DNA from: Candidatus Rifleibacteriota bacterium
GTDB lineage: Bacteria > Riflebacteria > Ozemobacteria > Ozemobacterales > Ozemobacteraceae
DNA length: 35,970 bases
NCBI GenBank assembly: GCA_029565415.1
Contig: JAKQOH010000173.1
Span: forward strand, 1-35,970
Direction: 5' to 3'
The notes beneath the pieces were generated by a model that saw nothing but the letters and a program-made list of their open reading frames with translations, was not told the DNA's origin and made no database searches. Positions 32,300 to 35,970 of the stretch are shown here, piece by piece. The position numbers were made by a program, and so were the translations under genes. Every line of letters starts with the position of its first letter. Within the stretch, counting starts at the first letter, position 1.

Positions 32300-33371
32300 T
32301 TATTTTCGAGACGAGATAGCCGCCGACGACGGCGAACACGATATTCTGCAGCCAGGCCGAGAGCATGATGGGAAGGATGCCCGACTTGCCCAGGGCGGTT
32401 GAGAGGCTCATCAGCACGTAATAGATGAAGATGATGATGATCGCGACGCCGAAGCCGATGAAGGCTTCGCTGCGATAGCTCGTGAGGCCGAAACTCGCCC
32501 CGATGATCGCGAAGAAGAAGCTGGCGAAGGGGAGGGAGGTTTTCATGGCGAGATCCACCTTCAGCTCGGTGGTCTCCATGAACTGGGTGCGCTCGTAGGT
32601 TGCGATGCGGGCGCTCAGCTCGCGATAGCTCATCTCGTTGGGCCGCTTGCTCTGGCGGGCGAACTCGGCGGGCGTTTCCCGGATGCCGGGGACGGGCATC
32701 TCGAGGCAGGTCGTGGGCGAGGCGGCGCGGCCCTCGCGGTACCGCTGGTCGACGACGCCCTGGAGGAGCCAGTGGGTTCCGAGCCAGCGGGCGCTGGTGG
32801 CCGAAAGGCGCCGGGTCAGCATCGGGCCGTCGTAATACTCGATCAGGACGCGCTCCATTGTTCCGGCCGTCTCGAACACCTTGCGGGCGTAGACGAAACC
32901 CCCGTCGGAAGCGCGCATGATCGAATTCTCGGTCGCTTCGGGGTCGACGAGGCGCATGATCTCGCCCCGCCGGATCTCGTTGGCGCGACGGTTGGCGTAG
33001 GGCACGACGAACTCGTTGAACAACAGGCTGAGTCCCGTGATCGTCAGGGCGAACACGATGACGGGCACCATGATGCGGTAGAAGTTGATGCCGCCGGCGC
33101 GCATCGCTGTCGTCTCGGAGTCTTTCGACATGCGGCCGAAGACGAGCAGGCTCGAGAGCAGCACCGACATCGGGAACGTGAACATCATGTCCTGCGGCAG
33201 CCGGTATAAAAACCACCGGATGACGGTCAGGGCCGGCACGTTCTCGTTGACGATGTTCTGGAGCGCCGACATCAGCGGATCGATGGCGATGACGACCACG
33301 AACATGAACAGGCCGAAGAAAAACGGCCCGACGAGCTGGGTGAAGATGTATTTGTCGAGGGTTTTTATCAT
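32292..33371 (-). CDS. LptF/LptG family permease
   Basis: This is an inner-membrane subunit of the lipopolysaccharide transporter family (YjgP/YjgQ), which extracts LPS for passage to the outer membrane. It is 359 aa from the start chosen. Six membrane segments are visible: three N-terminal ([46 protein letters not shown]) and three C-terminal ([39 protein letters not shown]), with a periplasmic beta domain between. The ATG at 33371 ([17 protein letters not shown]) fits the family N-terminus. The longer GTG start at 33419 is upstream of the predicted transcription start. Only one permease of the usual LptF/LptG pair is here. It heads the five-gene minus-strand operon. Confidence 0.88.
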   Translation of the reverse strand: MIKTLDKYIFTQLVGPFFFGLFMFVVVIAIDPLMSALQNIVNENVPALTVIRWFLYRLPQDMMFTFPMSVLLSSLLVFGRMSKDSETTAMRAGGINFYRIMVPVIVFALTITGLSLLFNEFVVPYANRRANEIRRGEIMRLVDPEATENSIMRASDGGFVYARKVFETAGTMERVLIEYYDGPMLTRRLSATSARWLGTHWLLQGVVDQRYREGRAASPTTCLEMPVPGIRETPAEFARQSKRPNEMSYRELSARIATYERTQFMETTELKVDLAMKTSLPFASFFFAIIGASFGLTSYRSEAFIGFGVAIIIIFIYYVLMSLSTALGKSGILPIMLSAWLQNIVFAVVGGYLVSKINA

Positions 33372-33387
33372 CGGTCGGAGTTGTAGT

Positions 33388-33416
33388 ATTATGGCATCCT
33401 CTCGGGCGGTAATCAA
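33388..33416 (-). promoter_or_regulatory. Sigma-70 promoter of the lptF/G operon
   Basis: On the minus strand: TTGATT (33416-33411), a 17-nt spacer, CATAAT (33393-33388). This matches the consensus at 4/6 and 5/6. Transcription would start about 10 nt before the ATG at 33371, giving a very short leader. Confidence 0.65.
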
Positions 33417-33450
33417 CACATCTCATCCGAAGGACGGTTCTTCCACCACC

Positions 33451-34766
<1,316 letters not shown>

Positions 34767-34770
<4 letters not shown>

Positions 34771-35783
34771 AAGTCATTTTGCCCGTCGCGGGCAAGGGAA
34801 CCCGGCTTCGGCCGCACACCCACACGAAGCCGAAATCCATGGTGCGCGTCGCCGGGAAGACCGTGCTCGAGCATGTCATGGCGAGCATCGGCCGCATCAA
34901 GGTCGACGAAGTGATCTTCATCACCGACGAGAACGGCGACATCATCGCCGACTTCGTCCGGAAGCAGTATCCGAAGATCCCGGCCTCGTTCATCGTCCAG
35001 AACGAGCGGCTGGGGCCGGCCCACGCCGTCTGGCTGGCCGAACCCCGCATCGAGGCGGGCGATGAAGTGCTGGTCGTGTTCAACGACACCCTGTTCGTCA
35101 CGGATCTGACGCGCATTCCGCGCCTGTGTGATGGTCTGGACGGCCTGATTTACTCGAAGGAAGTCGAAGACTACAAGCGGTTCGGCGTCAACGTGATGAA
35201 GGACGGCGTGATCGTCGACATGGTCGAAAAGCCCGACACGCCGGTCAGCCGGCTGGCCCAGGTCGGCCTGTATTACCTGAAGGACGGCCGGGCGTTCATG
35301 AAATACCTGCATCTCGCGATCGAGCGGAAGCTGACGGTGAAGGGCGAGTATTACCTTCCCGAAGTGTTCAAGCTGATGATCGCCGACGGGATGAAGCTCG
35401 GGGCGCCCGAGATCGACGAATGGCTCGACTGCGGCAAGCCCGAAACCCTGCTCGCGACGAACCGGTATCTGCTCGAGAACTCGACGCGCAGCCATTACTG
35501 CGTCGAGGGCTGCGTCATCATCCCGCCGGTCGCGATCGACCCCTCGGCCCATGTGCACCACTCGGTGATCGGGCCGCATGTCTCGATTGCGGAAGGCTGC
35601 CGGATCGAGGATTCGATCATCAAGGACAGCGTCATCAACGCCAACTCGGTGCTGCGCAGCGTCATGCTCGAGAGCTCGCTGGTCGGCGATTCGGTCGAGC
35701 TTGCCGGCCTGTCGCAGCGGATCAATATCGGGGACAACAGCGTCATTGACATGGGAAGCTGCCAGGGCTGCCCTAAAAGATAA
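34767..35783 (+). CDS. Sugar-phosphate nucleotidyltransferase with left-handed beta-helix tail
   Basis: The 338-aa protein activates a sugar 1-phosphate with an NTP. The signature [20 protein letters not shown] (residues 9-28) binds the nucleotide. FNDTLF near residue 110 stands where G-D-N-x-F is usual, a small variation. Residues 250-335 are hexapeptide repeats ([20 protein letters not shown]) forming a left-handed beta-helix, as in long RmlA- or GlmU-like enzymes. Substrate cannot be read from sequence; between ugd and galE, UDP-glucose or dTDP-glucose synthesis is likely. Translation is coupled to ugd by a 4-nt overlap. Confidence 0.88.
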
Positions 35784-35799
35784 TAAAGGATATATATCA

Positions 35800-35970
35800 A
35801 TGAGCGGCGGATCTCGATGCGTTCTCGTCGTCGGCGGCGCCGGATATATCGGGGCGCATACCTGCAAGATCCTCGCGAAGCGGGGCATGACGCCCGTCGT
35901 GTTCGACAACCTCGTCTGCGGCCACGAGGACAGCGTGAAGTGGGGACCGTTCGTCCGCGGGGATCTCGGT
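35800..35970 (+). CDS. galE: UDP-glucose 4-epimerase, N-terminal part (cut by window end)
   Basis: The first 57 codons of an extended short-chain dehydrogenase: the NAD motif G-G-A-G-Y-I-G (residues 12-18), then AHTCKILAKRG and VVFDNLVCGHEDSV, typical of GalE. The ATG at 35800 follows AAAGGA. GalE interconverts UDP-glucose and UDP-galactose, fitting the nucleotide-sugar operon with ugd. The gene continues past the window. Confidence 0.88.
   Translation, partial: MSGGSRCVLVVGGAGYIGAHTCKILAKRGMTPVVFDNLVCGHEDSVKWGPFVRGDLG

Noticed and set aside
33372..33419. GTG start giving a 375-aa LptF/G permease
   Set aside because: It lies upstream of the predicted transcription start and adds residues not typical of the family.
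33085..33450. Upstream extension of ugd by 122 codons
   Set aside because: It overlaps the divergent permease gene, and the dehydrogenase fold begins at the ATG at 33451.

Overview
The window is a GC-rich bacterial chromosome segment. About two thirds of it is a late-flagellar cluster on the + strand. The organism is a motile diderm: it has an LptF/LptG-type permease and several secreted envelope proteins. It uses the FliW-CsrA type of flagellin control and carries a radical SAM protein of the kind known next to flagellar genes in spirochaetes. I cannot assign a phylum from sequence alone; a spirochaete-like or candidate-phylum lineage is plausible.

Layout. (1) 1-7020: flgM, flgN, a strong terminator, then flgK, flgL, fliW and csrA (anti-sigma factor, hook-filament junction proteins and their chaperone, and the flagellin homeostasis pair). 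(2) 7021-17536: four flagellin genes, each behind its own long leader. The first is 874 aa; the other three are each exactly 735 codons. (3) 17560-24371: flaG, a very large fliD, an unrecognised 214-aa gene, a Maf-type flagellin glycosyltransferase, fliS and a YjfB-like small protein. (4) 24423-27615: a radical SAM/SPASM protein and a NadA fused to a pterin-carbinolamine dehydratase domain, ending in a bidirectional terminator. (5) 27678-33371, minus strand: a cysteine-rich secreted protein with its own promoter, and a five-gene envelope operon (LptF/G permease, degenerate 5'-nucleotidase-like protein, LmeA-like lipid-binding protein, a secreted unknown, a DUF1287 protein). (6) 33451-35970, plus strand: UDP-glucose dehydrogenase, a sugar nucleotidyltransferase and the start of galE, a nucleotide-sugar operon.

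How it works together. FlgM/FlgN/FliS/FliW/CsrA form the checkpoint and chaperone layer; FlgK, FlgL, FliD and the flagellins form the axial structure. Two things stand out. First, the leaders of the flagellin genes carry a small hairpin presenting GGA in its loop, plus a second GGA in the Shine-Dalgarno sequence. The stems differ in sequence but keep pairing, which is what a CsrA site with compensatory changes should look like. csrA and fliW lie directly upstream, so one CsrA-FliW switch probably controls all four flagellins. Second, FlgL (1011 aa), FliD (991 aa) and the flagellins are greatly enlarged by repeats resembling the flagellin-IN motif, next to a glycosyltransferase and a radical SAM enzyme. 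This suggests a bulky, decorated filament surface.
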